Origin: Burkholderia plantarii
Lineage (GTDB): Bacteria; Pseudomonadota; Gammaproteobacteria; Burkholderiales; Burkholderiaceae
Assembly: GCF_001411805.1 (NCBI RefSeq)
Contig: NZ_CP007212.1
Coordinates: 2,604,001-2,668,000 of the forward strand
DNA: 64,000 nucleotides
Reading direction: 5' to 3'
The notes under the pieces are model-generated. The model did no database searches and was not told the origin of the DNA. It saw only the letters and a list, made by a program, of their open reading frames with translations. Below, in pieces: positions 10,353-18,249 of the stretch; positions within the stretch are counted from its first letter, which is position 1, and the number at the start of each line of letters is the position of its first letter. Position numbers and translations under genes: made by a program.

Positions 10353-11150
10353 ATGCCGAAATTCGCCGCGAACCTGACGATGCTGTTCAACGAAGTGCCG
10401 TTCCTCGAGCGGTTCAAGGCCGCCGCCGACGCGGGCTTCGACGCCGTCGAGTTCCTGTTCCCGTACCCCTACGCGAAAGAGGAACTGGCCGAGCGGCTCG
10501 CCGCCCATCGCCTGAAGCTGGTGCTGCACAACCTGCCGGCCGGCAACTGGGATCAGGGCGAGCGCGGCATCGCCTGCCTGCCCGACCGGCGCGCCGAGTT
10601 CCAGGACGGCGTGGGCCGCGCGATCGACTACGCGAAGGCGCTCGGCGTGCCGCAGCTGAACTGCCTGGTCGGCATCGCGTCGGCCAGCGTGCCGCGCGAC
10701 ACCACCCACGTGACGATCGTCGAGAACCTGCGCTTCGCCGCCGAGGCCTTGAAGCGCGAAGGCATCCGGCTGCTGGTCGAGCCGTGCAATCACCACGACA
10801 TCCCCGGCTTCGCGCTGAACCGCTCGGCCGAAGCGCTCGACGTGATCCGCGCGGTGGGGTCCGACAACCTGTTCCTGCAGTACGACATCTATCACATGCA
10901 GCGCATGGAGGGCGAACTCGCGGCGACGCTGCGCGCGAACCTGCCGGCGATCGCGCACGTCCAGCTCGCCGACAACCCGGGCCGCCACGAGCCCGGCACC
11001 GGCGAGATCCGCTACGCCTGCCTGTTCGACCTGCTCGACGAGCTCGGCTACGACGGCTACGTCGGCTGCGAGTACAAGCCGCGCACGACCACCCGCGACG
11101 GGCTCGGCTGGCTGCGCGAAGCGAAGCAGCGCAGCGCCGAGCACGCCTGA
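10353..11150 (+). CDS. hyi: Hydroxypyruvate isomerase
   Basis: A 265-residue TIM-barrel protein of the xylose-isomerase/AP-endonuclease-2 superfamily, starting MPKFAANLTMLFNEVPFLERF. Conserved metal-site segments include LLVEPCNHHDIPGF, LQYDIYHMQRMEGE and HVQLADNPGRHEPGTGEI. It interconverts hydroxypyruvate and tartronate semialdehyde. The location between gcl and glxR is the classical glyoxylate arrangement. The start at 10353 has a GGAGACA ribosome-binding site 36 bp after the gcl stop; the upstream ATG-like codon at 10320 does not fit the family. Confidence 0.95.
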   Translation: MPKFAANLTMLFNEVPFLERFKAAADAGFDAVEFLFPYPYAKEELAERLAAHRLKLVLHNLPAGNWDQGERGIACLPDRRAEFQDGVGRAIDYAKALGVPQLNCLVGIASASVPRDTTHVTIVENLRFAAEALKREGIRLLVEPCNHHDIPGFALNRSAEALDVIRAVGSDNLFLQYDIYHMQRMEGELAATLRANLPAIAHVQLADNPGRHEPGTGEIRYACLFDLLDELGYDGYVGCEYKPRTTTRDGLGWLREAKQRSAEHA

Positions 11151-11189
11151 CGCCCCCCTTTCCTCATATTCCTACGGAGACACTCTGAC

Positions 11190-12077
11190 ATGGCAACGAT
11201 CGGTTTCATCGGCCTTGGCATCATGGGCTCGCACATGGCGCGCAACCTGCTGAAGGGCGGCCACTCGCTGGTCGTCAACGGCGCCTTCCCGGTGCCGGAC
11301 GACCTGCGCGGGCAGGCCCGGGTGGTCGCGAACTCGACGGCGGTGGCCGACAGCGCCGAGATCATCATCTCGATGGTGCCGGACACGCCCGACGTGCGCA
11401 GCGTGCTGTTCGCCGACGACGGCGTCGCGAAGGGCCTGACGGCCGGCAAGCTGGTGATCGACATGAGCTCGATCTCGCCGCTCGACACGCAGGAGTTCGC
11501 CAGGCAGATCAACGCGCTCGGCTGCGACTATCTCGATGCGCCGGTATCGGGCGGCGAGGTCGGCGCGCGCGACGCGACGCTGACGATCATGGTGGGCGGC
11601 CCCGAGCAGGCGTTCGAACGGGCCCGGCCGCTGTTCGAGCTGATGGGCAGGAACATCTCGCTGGTGGGCGACAACGGCGCCGGCCAGACCACCAAGGTGG
11701 CGAACCAGATCATCGTCGCGCTGAACCTGGAGGCGGTGGCCGAGGCACTGCTGTTCGCGGCCCGCTCGGGCGCCGATCCGGAGCGCGTGCGGCGCGCGCT
11801 GATGGGCGGCTTCGCGTCGTCGCGGATTCTCGAGCTGCACGGCGAGCGGATGACCAAGCGCACGTTCGAGCCGGGCTTTCGCATCGAGCTGCACCAGAAG
11901 GACCTGAACCTCGCGCTCGACGGCGCGCGCCGCCTCGGCCTCGCGCTGCCCCATACCGCGAGCGCGCAGCAGCTGTTCAGCGTGTGCGCCGCGCACGGCG
12001 GCAAGGCCTGGGATCACTCGGGCATCGTCCGCGCGCTCGAGATCATGTCGAACCTCGAGATCGCCGAGCCGAAGTGA
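11190..12077 (+). CDS. glxR: 2-hydroxy-3-oxopropionate (tartronate semialdehyde) reductase
   Basis: A 295-residue beta-hydroxyacid dehydrogenase that reduces tartronate semialdehyde to D-glycerate. The N-terminal Rossmann motif is GFIGLGIMGSHMARNLLKGG. The substrate-binding signature is DAPVSGGEVGARDATLTIM, and the catalytic Lys lies in GQTTKVANQIIVALN. It sits 39 bp after hyi with a GGAGAC ribosome-binding site, so gcl-hyi-glxR is one operon converting two glyoxylate into glycerate. GarR has the same fold and activity; the glxR name follows the glyoxylate context. Confidence 0.95.
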   Translation: MATIGFIGLGIMGSHMARNLLKGGHSLVVNGAFPVPDDLRGQARVVANSTAVADSAEIIISMVPDTPDVRSVLFADDGVAKGLTAGKLVIDMSSISPLDTQEFARQINALGCDYLDAPVSGGEVGARDATLTIMVGGPEQAFERARPLFELMGRNISLVGDNGAGQTTKVANQIIVALNLEAVAEALLFAARSGADPERVRRALMGGFASSRILELHGERMTKRTFEPGFRIELHQKDLNLALDGARRLGLALPHTASAQQLFSVCAAHGGKAWDHSGIVRALEIMSNLEIAEPK

Positions 12078-12392
12078 ATGCGGGCACGGCGCGCCGGCCG
12101 CGCACGCGGCGCGCCGCACGGTGGGGCGCCCGCCGGATCTTCGGGTCCGGCGGGCGGTTGAAGGCCGCTCTGGGCTGAGAGCGGCTGGTGGGGTCCGCAG
12201 CGGCACCCGGCGGCGTCGGGGAAGCCTTGGTCGGTCAGACGTCGTCGTCGGGTGTCCGCTTGTCGGATTCATCAGCGATCCTCATCATTGCCCTGCCCTT
12301 CGAGCGGGTCGCTTCGATCGATGCGGCCATGAAAAAACGGACCTTCGGTCCGTTTTTCGTATGCGTCGATCGTCGATGTCGGGCGCCGCGCC
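12078..12392. other. Intergenic region between convergent glxR and asparaginase genes
   Basis: About 315 bp without a gene. It holds a GC-rich stem-loop at 12128-12155 (GCCCGCCGGA / TCCGGCGGGC), which lacks a T-tract and may be a factor-dependent stop or mRNA 3'-end stabiliser, and a strong terminator at 12333-12357. Confidence 0.6.
12333..12357. terminator. Bidirectional terminator
   Basis: AAAAACGGACC and GGTCCGTTTTT form an 11-bp stem with a 3-nt loop; A and T runs make it work on both strands, between two convergent genes. Confidence 0.85.
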
Positions 12393-13427
12393 TCAGTAGG
12401 TATCGAACACCGTCTGCAGTTCAGCCGGATCGCTCACGCCGGCCGCGAGCGCGAGCATCAGCAGCACGCGCGCCTTGAACGGGTTCAACGAGCCGGCGCT
12501 GACGAAGCGCAGCGCGTCGTCGTTGGCCGCGCCGTTACGCATCACGTGCCCCGAGCCGACGCGCGAGGCGCGCACCACCGCCACGCCGCGGCGCGCGGCC
12601 TCGACGAGCGCCTCCTGCAGCCGCGCGTGGATCGAGCCGTTGCCGGTGCCGGCCACCACGATGCCCTTCACGCCGGCCGCCACCAGCGCATCGACGCCGA
12701 GCCGCGATACGCCCGCGTAGCTCGTGACGACCTCCACGGCCGGCCAGTCGGTGCCGATCGTGAAACGCGTGGCCGCCGTATGTGGGCGCGTGACGCCGCG
12801 CGCGAACTCGACGCGGCCGTCCTGCACCCAGCCCAGCACGCCCAGCTCCGGCGACTGGAACGCGTCGACGGCATAGGTGCTGGTCTTCACGACGTCGCGC
12901 GCGCTGTGGATCTTGTTGTTGAACGCGACCAGCACGCCCTGACCGTGCGCGGCGCGATGCGCGGCGACGGTCACCGCGTTGAGCAGGTTCAGCGGGCCGT
13001 CCGGGGACAGCGCCGTGGCCGGCCGCATCGCGGCCGTCAGCACCACCGGCTTGCAGGTCTTGACGGTCAGGTGCAGCAGGCACGCGGTTTCTTCCAGCGT
13101 GTCGGTGCCGTGCGTGATCACGATGCCGTCGATCCCGTCGTCGGCCGCGAGCGCGTCGATGCGCGCGGCGAGCGCGCTCCAGAGCGCCGGCTCGAGATCC
13201 TTGCTGTCGATGCTGGCGATCTGCTCGCCTTCGATCCGCGCGACGCGCGCGAGCGCCGGCACCGCGTCGAGCAGCGAGGCGATGCCGAGCGCGCCGGCCT
13301 GGTAGCCGGCCGTGTTGGTGGCGTCGGCAGCGGCGCCGGCGATCGTGCCGCCGGTGGCGAGGACCGCGATGCGCGGCAGCGCCGGCGCGGTGCCGGCGGA
13401 GTTCGGGTGGGGAGTCGAATAGGTCAT
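12393..13427 (-). CDS. L-asparaginase, type II-like sequence without a signal peptide
   Basis: A 344-residue N-terminal-nucleophile-type asparaginase that hydrolyses asparagine to aspartate and ammonia. The first active-site motif is VLATGGTIAG (nucleophilic Thr), the second ITHGTDTLEETACLL. SADGPLNLLNAV-like and GTGNGSIHARL segments also match bacterial enzymes. The sequence reads closer to periplasmic AnsB than to cytoplasmic AnsA, yet the N-terminus MTYSTPHPNSAGTAPALPRI has no hydrophobic signal, so a cytoplasmic location is inferred. The frame remains open far upstream of 13427 but only through unlike sequence. It is monocistronic, and its neighbour psiF diverges. Confidence 0.92.
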   Translation of the reverse strand: MTYSTPHPNSAGTAPALPRIAVLATGGTIAGAAADATNTAGYQAGALGIASLLDAVPALARVARIEGEQIASIDSKDLEPALWSALAARIDALAADDGIDGIVITHGTDTLEETACLLHLTVKTCKPVVLTAAMRPATALSPDGPLNLLNAVTVAAHRAAHGQGVLVAFNNKIHSARDVVKTSTYAVDAFQSPELGVLGWVQDGRVEFARGVTRPHTAATRFTIGTDWPAVEVVTSYAGVSRLGVDALVAAGVKGIVVAGTGNGSIHARLQEALVEAARRGVAVVRASRVGSGHVMRNGAANDDALRFVSAGSLNPFKARVLLMLALAAGVSDPAELQTVFDTY

Positions 13428-13661
13428 GGCCGCGATTGTAATCGCTGTCCGGCGCGCTTCGGCGATCCTTCGCGCCCGGCGCCGGAAGCGACCGCCGCCG
13501 CGGCCTCCGGCGCCGGCGGGCCGCGTGCCCGCCGGCGCCGCGCCGCGCGTTTGCCCGCTCTGGTATTTTCGGGATGATTTGCCATAATGGCCTCGCGTTC
13601 CGCGCAGCCGCGCGCGACGTCCGGTGTCACGAGAACGCCAATTACCCAACGGGAGTGTCCA

Positions 13662-13946
13662 ATGAAAATCCGATCGCTGATGGCCGCGCTGCTCGTCGGC
13701 GGCATGCTGGCTTCGCCCGCGTTTGCCGCCAACAGCCAGCAGGACAAGATGAAGGCTTGCAACGCGCAGGCGGCCGGCAAGTCGGGCGACGAGCGCAAGG
13801 CCTTCATGAAGGACTGTCTGTCCGCGAAGCCGAAGATGTCCCAGCAGGACAAGATGAAAGCCTGCAACACGCAGGCGGCCGGCAAGAAAGGCGATGAGCG
13901 CAAGGCGTTCATGAAGAGTTGCCTGTCGAACCAGCCCGCGGCCTGA
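13662..13946 (+). CDS. psiF: PsiF-repeat small periplasmic protein
   Basis: A 94-residue protein. A signal peptide (MKIRSLMAALLVGGMLASPAFA, cleavage after AFA) is followed by two near-identical ~35-residue PsiF repeats, each with the pattern QQDKMKACN, QAAGK, GDERKAFMK and CLS, so two Cys per repeat. In E. coli, psiF belongs to the phosphate-starvation genes but its molecular function is unknown. The start has the ribosome-binding site GGGAG 9 nt upstream. Regulation by phosphate cannot be confirmed here, as no convincing Pho box was found by eye. Confidence 0.85.
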   Translation: MKIRSLMAALLVGGMLASPAFAANSQQDKMKACNAQAAGKSGDERKAFMKDCLSAKPKMSQQDKMKACNTQAAGKKGDERKAFMKSCLSNQPAA

Positions 13947-13964
13947 CGCTCCCGCGCCCGCTCG

Positions 13965-13999
13965 ATGCCGCGCCCCGCTCACGCGGGCGCGGCATTTTT
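13965..13999 (+). terminator. Rho-independent terminator after psiF
   Basis: ATGCCGCGCCC and GGGCGCGGCAT form an 11-bp stem with a 9-nt loop, followed by TTTTT. Confidence 0.85.
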
Positions 14000-14180
14000 C
14001 ATGGCGGCCTGGCGGCCGCCTCGCTCGGCGCCTTTGCGCCGCGCCAATCCGTCCCGTGCCGCGCCGCGTTTTCTCCTATGATGGTTGAGCCGCGCGCATG
14101 AAACCGATCCGCCCGCCGTCACCCGACGGCCGGCCGTGCCCGCGCCGCAAGCATCGCCCCGCACGAGAACGGAGGCAGCA

Positions 14181-14630
14181 ATGACAACGAGACGCCGTCG
14201 CTGGTTACGCCGCTGGCTGCTGGTCGTGGCCTGCTGGGCCATCCCGGTCGCGACCGTCGCGGTCCGCGAGGTCCGGGACGAATCCGCCTACAACCGCGCC
14301 GACCTGCAGCGCGAACTGCGCAGCTGGCAGTTCAGCGACGCGCAGCAGGCCGCCGGTGTCGCCGCGCGATGCCGCGGCACGCCCGAGGCCGCGCGCACGG
14401 CCGGCTGCCCCGACGCGGTGCTGGACGCCAACGCGCCGCGCCAGCGCGAGGCCGAGGCCGAATACGCGCTGCGCCAGCGCACGCTCGCGGTCTATCTGCT
14501 CCACGCGCTGATCGGCTACTGGGCCGCGCCCGCCGCGCTGCTGTTCGCGTTCGGCGCGGCGATCGGGCTGCTGCGGCGCGCGCTGCGGCATGCCCCGGTG
14601 CCGCCCGTCGATCCGCCCGCCGCCGCCTGA
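14181..14630 (+). CDS. Hypothetical membrane protein with two predicted membrane helices
   Basis: A 149-residue protein I do not recognise. An Arg-rich N-terminus (MTTRRRRWLRRW) precedes a first hydrophobic helix (about 14-31, LLVVACWAIPVATVAV). A hydrophilic loop of about 75 residues with two Cys (CRGTPEAARTAGC) follows, then a second helix (about 108-130, LHALIGYWAAPAALLFAFGAAIGLL). The positive-inside rule places the loop in the periplasm, where the two Cys could form a disulfide. The start is set by a GGAGG ribosome-binding site 8 nt before the ATG at 14181. Codon use looks like its neighbours. Function is unknown. Confidence 0.7.
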   Translation: MTTRRRRWLRRWLLVVACWAIPVATVAVREVRDESAYNRADLQRELRSWQFSDAQQAAGVAARCRGTPEAARTAGCPDAVLDANAPRQREAEAEYALRQRTLAVYLLHALIGYWAAPAALLFAFGAAIGLLRRALRHAPVPPVDPPAAA

Positions 14631-14995
14631 TCCGACGCGCCGCATGGAATTGCGCCGGGGCGCGTCCGATGCGGATGCCGCCGTGTTCGCGTTGCCAGCC
14701 TGGCCGAGCGCCGGGACAGGCATCGAAACGGACCGCCTCACGATCGCTTTCCGGCGCGTTTTCCAGCTCGCTTCAGGTCGATTCCAGCCGATTTTCGCGC
14801 CCGATCTCCGTTCCTTCCCGGCCCCGAAAATTCAGGAATTCAGTCTCAAAAACAAAGGTTTAACCAATCTTAACGATTTGACGCTTTTTTTACGAGAAGG
14901 AGAAAAAAAGATACGGATCGCTGTGATATAACTCGGGATGCATTGCCCTGTTTTGGCGGGACAACCCGCGAAACCACACCTGATGGAGAAAAACG
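14631..14995. other. Intergenic region upstream of the SYLF lipoprotein gene
   Basis: About 365 bp. The first 180 bp is GC-rich and featureless. The part from about 14820 to 14940 is markedly AT-rich, with homopolymer A and T tracts and a possible TATAAC -10 near 14924. It probably holds the promoter of the downstream gene. No convincing small gene was seen. Confidence 0.5.
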
Positions 14996-15583
14996 ATGCA
15001 AAAACGCAATCTCGTGTTGAAAGCCGCCGCCGCGCTCATCGTCGGGAGCCTCGCGCTCGCCGGCTGCACCACCACGCCCGACAAGCCCGCGACCGCCTCG
15101 ACCAACGCATCGAAGCGCCAGGCCATCGACGCCAGCGTGAACGCCACGCTCTCGCGCCTCTATTCCACGGTGCCCGGCTCGCGCGAACTGGCGGCGAAGT
15201 CGCGCGGCATGCTGGTGTTCCCGGAAGTGCTGCAGGCCGGCTTCATCGTCGGCGCGCAAACGGGTAACGGCGCGCTGCGCGTGGGCGGCAGCACCATCGG
15301 GTACTTCAACACCTCGTCGCTGTCGGTGGGCCTGCAGGCCGGCGCGCAGTCGAAGGCCGTCATCTTCCTGTTCATGACGCAGGATTCGCTCGACAAATTC
15401 CGCGCCTCGAACGGCTGGGCCGCCGGTGCCGACGCCTCGGTCGCGCTGGTCAAGATGGGCGCCAACGGCGCGGTCGACTCGAACACCGCGACGGCGCCGG
15501 TCGAAGTGGTGGTGCTGACCAACGCCGGCCTGATGGGCGACGTGTCGATCAACGGCACCAAGGTGACGAAGCTGGATCTGTGA
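14996..15583 (+). CDS. SYLF/YSC84-domain lipoprotein
   Basis: A 195-residue protein with a lipoprotein signal (LALAGC, Cys24) and a Ysc84/SYLF lipid-binding domain over roughly residues 60-195. Characteristic elements are SRGMLVFPEVLQAGFIVG, the Gly-rich GNGALRVGG stretch, and VGLQAGAQSKAVIFLFMT. In eukaryotes the SYLF domain binds phosphoinositides. In bacteria, members are secreted or outer-membrane lipoproteins, often stress-induced, of unsettled role. The ATG at 14996 has a ribosome-binding site (GGAGAA) in the preceding 12 nt. Confidence 0.88.
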   Translation: MQKRNLVLKAAAALIVGSLALAGCTTTPDKPATASTNASKRQAIDASVNATLSRLYSTVPGSRELAAKSRGMLVFPEVLQAGFIVGAQTGNGALRVGGSTIGYFNTSSLSVGLQAGAQSKAVIFLFMTQDSLDKFRASNGWAAGADASVALVKMGANGAVDSNTATAPVEVVVLTNAGLMGDVSINGTKVTKLDL

Positions 15584-15636
15584 TCGCGGGCGGCGGGGCC
15601 GCTCCGGACTTCGAAGCCCCGCCGCCGTGATGCACG

Positions 15637-15669
15637 AAAAAAGGCGCCCGCGAAGGGCGCCATTTTTTT
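15637..15669. terminator. Bidirectional terminator between convergent genes
   Basis: GGCGCCC and GGGCGCC form a 7-bp stem flanked by six A residues and seven T residues, between the SYLF gene and the glycosyltransferase gene. Confidence 0.85.
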
Positions 15670-15709
15670 GTCCGGCATCGGGTTCGGAACGCCGGACGGA
15701 AACGCCGGG

Positions 15710-16774
15710 TCAGGAGGCCGAATCGATCACCTTGAAGCGCGAACGCTTCTGCGCGCGGATCAGCGCCTGATAAACGTCCACGTACTGCTGCGCCATGCGG
15801 CGCGACGTGAAGCGCTCCTCGAAACGCTGCCGCACGCGCGTGCGCGACAGCAGCGGCAGGCGGTTCACGGCGGCCACCGCGCCGATCTCGTCCTCGACGA
15901 TGAAGCCCGTCAGCCCTTCCTCGATCACCTCGGGCACCGCGCCGCGGTTGAAGCCGATCACCGGCGTGCCGCAGGCCATCGCCTCGATCATCACGAGCCC
16001 GAACGGCTCGGGCCAGTCGATCGGGAACAGCAGCGCATGCGCGCCGGACAGGAACCCGGCCTTGTCGCCGTCGGCGATCTCGCCGATGTACTCGACGTGC
16101 GGCAGCGCGAACAGCGGCTTGATCTTGCGTTCGAAGTATTCCTCGTCGGCCGCGTCGATCTTCGCGGCGATGCGGATCGGCAGGCCGCAGCGCTCGGCGA
16201 TCCGGATCGCGCGGTCCACGCGCTTCTCGGGCGAGATCCGGCCCAGGAACGCGAGGTAGCGCGGTTCCACCGGCTGCGGCGTGTAGAGCGTGTCGGGCAG
16301 GCCGTGCTGCACCGTCTTCAGCCAGTTCGCGCGCGGCAGTGGCTGACGCTGCGCGTTCGAGATCGAGACCACCGGCGCGGTGTCGAACAGGTCGAAGATG
16401 GGCTGCTGTTCGAGCAGGTCGAGGCGCCCGTGCAGCGTCGTGAGGAACGGCACCGGCTGGCGCTTGAACACCGAGAACGAGTAATAGTCCATGTGGAAAT
16501 GCAGCACGTCGAATTCGCTCGCGCGGCGCGCGACGCGCTCCATCAGCAGCATGTGCGGCGCCACGCGGTCGCGGATCGACACGTCGAGCCGCATCGCGCG
16601 CGGCCATACCGCATCCAGCTTCGCGCTGGTGTGCGAGTCCCCGCTCGCGAACAGCGTCACGTCGTGGCCGAGTTCGACCAGTGCCTCCGTGATGTAGGAG
16701 ACGACGCGTTCGGTGCCGCCGTAGAGCTTCGGCGGCACGGATTCGGTCAATGGCGCGATCTGAGCAATCTTCAT
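15710..16774 (-). CDS. Glycosyltransferase family 4 protein
   Basis: A 354-residue GT-B fold glycosyltransferase. The N-terminal acceptor domain begins MKIAQIAPLTESVPPKLYGG with the GGTERV motif. The C-terminal nucleotide-sugar domain carries FLGRISPEKRVDRAIRIAE and the EX7E motif (EPFGLVMIE) followed by AMACGTPVIGFNRGAVPEV. It should transfer a sugar from an NDP- or phospho-sugar donor; the acceptor is unknown. It stands alone, with no polysaccharide cluster beside it. The start at 16774 matches the usual GT4 N-terminus; an upstream ATG at 16822 is less likely. Confidence 0.9.
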   Translation of the reverse strand: MKIAQIAPLTESVPPKLYGGTERVVSYITEALVELGHDVTLFASGDSHTSAKLDAVWPRAMRLDVSIRDRVAPHMLLMERVARRASEFDVLHFHMDYYSFSVFKRQPVPFLTTLHGRLDLLEQQPIFDLFDTAPVVSISNAQRQPLPRANWLKTVQHGLPDTLYTPQPVEPRYLAFLGRISPEKRVDRAIRIAERCGLPIRIAAKIDAADEEYFERKIKPLFALPHVEYIGEIADGDKAGFLSGAHALLFPIDWPEPFGLVMIEAMACGTPVIGFNRGAVPEVIEEGLTGFIVEDEIGAVAAVNRLPLLSRTRVRQRFEERFTSRRMAQQYVDVYQALIRAQKRSRFKVIDSAS

Positions 16775-16996
16775 CGTTTTATCTCCGGGATGCCCGTCGG
16801 CGGTGCCGCAACAGCGGGGCACCGTCTCCCGACATTATTCGCGATCGCCATCGCGGGCGGCAGCGGGATTGCATTTTCTGGGCCTTGTTACAGCACGGAT
16901 ACATTCGCGCCGGTCATTTTTTCCACCCCTCGGGGTCCGAGCCCACGCGAACTCGCCGGCCCGGCGCCCGGCGACCCCGGTGCCGTCACCGGGCGC

Positions 16997-18199
16997 TCAA
17001 CGCGACGGCCATTTCCAGGCGGGCCGGTCGAGCGCCTCGTCGTCGACGCGGGTCTCGCCGAGCCGCTTGTCCAGCACCAGCGACAGGCTGCCCGCCTCGC
17101 GTTCGAGCGTGGCGACGAGCCGTGCCGCGTGCGAGACCACGATCACCTGCGAGCGCGCCGCGGCCAGCGCGATCAGCCGGCCGAGCGCCGGCAGCAGGTC
17201 CGGATGCAGGCTCGTCTCGGGTTCGTTCAGCACCAGCAGGGCCGGCGGGCGCGGCGTGAGCAGCGCGGCGGCGAGCAGCAGGTAGCGTAGCGTGCCGTCC
17301 GACAGTTCGGCCGCGCCGAGCGGGCGCAGCAGCCCGGGCTGGCGCATCGCCACCTCGAAACGGCCGCGCCCGGCCGCGTCGTCCACCGCGAGCCGCGCGC
17401 CGGGGAACGCGTCGTCGATGGTCGCGTCGAGCGCCTCGGCGTCGCCGATCTCGCGGATCGTCTGCAGCGCGGCGGCCAGGTCGGCGCCGTCGTCGGCCAG
17501 CACCGGCGTGTGGGTGCCGATCTGCGCGCGCCGCGCGGGCGCGTCGGCATCGGTGCGGAAATGGTCGTAGAAGCGCCACGAGCGGATCCGCTCGCGCAGC
17601 GCGATCATCTCGGGCGCACCGGCCGGATCGACGAACTCGGTCAGCATGCTGTCGAACGACGCGACCGGCTGCGGCACGGTGCGCCAGCCGCCCGTCGCGT
17701 CGCGCGTGCGGATCTGCGCGCCGTGGCGATCGACGAGCAGCGCGGACGGCCGCAGCAGCGTGCCGCTCCAGACGCACTCGCGCTTGATCACCGGGTCGCG
17801 GCCGAACAGCGTGGTCTCGTTGACGATCGGCATGCCGAGATCGATCGCATAGCCGAAATCGGCGCAGGCAAAACCGAGCCGCAGCGACACCGGCTCCTTG
17901 CGCACCAGCGGCTCGACGGGCGCCTCGCCCGCCAGCATCGCGCGCGAGAAGCGCTCGGGGCCGGCCCACAGCGTCGAGGCCAGCCCGCCCTCGCGCGCCA
18001 GCGACGGGATTGCGCGGCCCTGCGCGGTGTCGGCCAGCAGCCGCAACGCGCGGTAGACGCTCGACTTGCCGCTGCCGTTCGGCCCGGTCACGACGTTGAG
18101 CCCGGCCAGCGGCACGATGAAGTCGCGCAGCGAGCGGTAGTTGGCGATCGCGAGCGCGCTCAGCGGCGGCAGCGGCGCGGAGGAATCGGGCATCGGCAT
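16997..18199 (-). CDS. AAA-family (ABC/SMC-like) ATPase
   Basis: A 400-residue protein of the AAA_15/AAA_21 predicted-ATPase group. It has Walker A VVTGPNGSGKSSVYRALRLL near residue 35, a signature-like ELSDGTLRYLLLAAALL, Walker B LLVLNEPETSLHPDLL (Asn where Asp is more usual, but common in this group) and the switch VSHAARL. There is no nuclease (TOPRIM) domain, so it is not a full OLD-family protein. The start at 18199 begins 50 bp after the stop of the mechanosensitive channel gene, suggesting co-transcription. The biological role is unknown; a regulatory or DNA-maintenance ATPase is possible. Confidence 0.85.
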   Translation of the reverse strand: MPMPDSSAPLPPLSALAIANYRSLRDFIVPLAGLNVVTGPNGSGKSSVYRALRLLADTAQGRAIPSLAREGGLASTLWAGPERFSRAMLAGEAPVEPLVRKEPVSLRLGFACADFGYAIDLGMPIVNETTLFGRDPVIKRECVWSGTLLRPSALLVDRHGAQIRTRDATGGWRTVPQPVASFDSMLTEFVDPAGAPEMIALRERIRSWRFYDHFRTDADAPARRAQIGTHTPVLADDGADLAAALQTIREIGDAEALDATIDDAFPGARLAVDDAAGRGRFEVAMRQPGLLRPLGAAELSDGTLRYLLLAAALLTPRPPALLVLNEPETSLHPDLLPALGRLIALAAARSQVIVVSHAARLVATLEREAGSLSLVLDKRLGETRVDDEALDRPAWKWPSR

Positions 18200-18249
18200 G
18201 GGGCGCTCGCGGCAGGGAGGCTGGCTGGGGAGGCGGGCTGGCGCGGCCG

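Noticed and set aside
14644..14931. A possible 95-codon gene before the SYLF lipoprotein gene
   Set aside because: The frame runs from GC-rich into AT-rich promoter sequence with an abrupt composition change and shows no domain; the region is better explained as a promoter.
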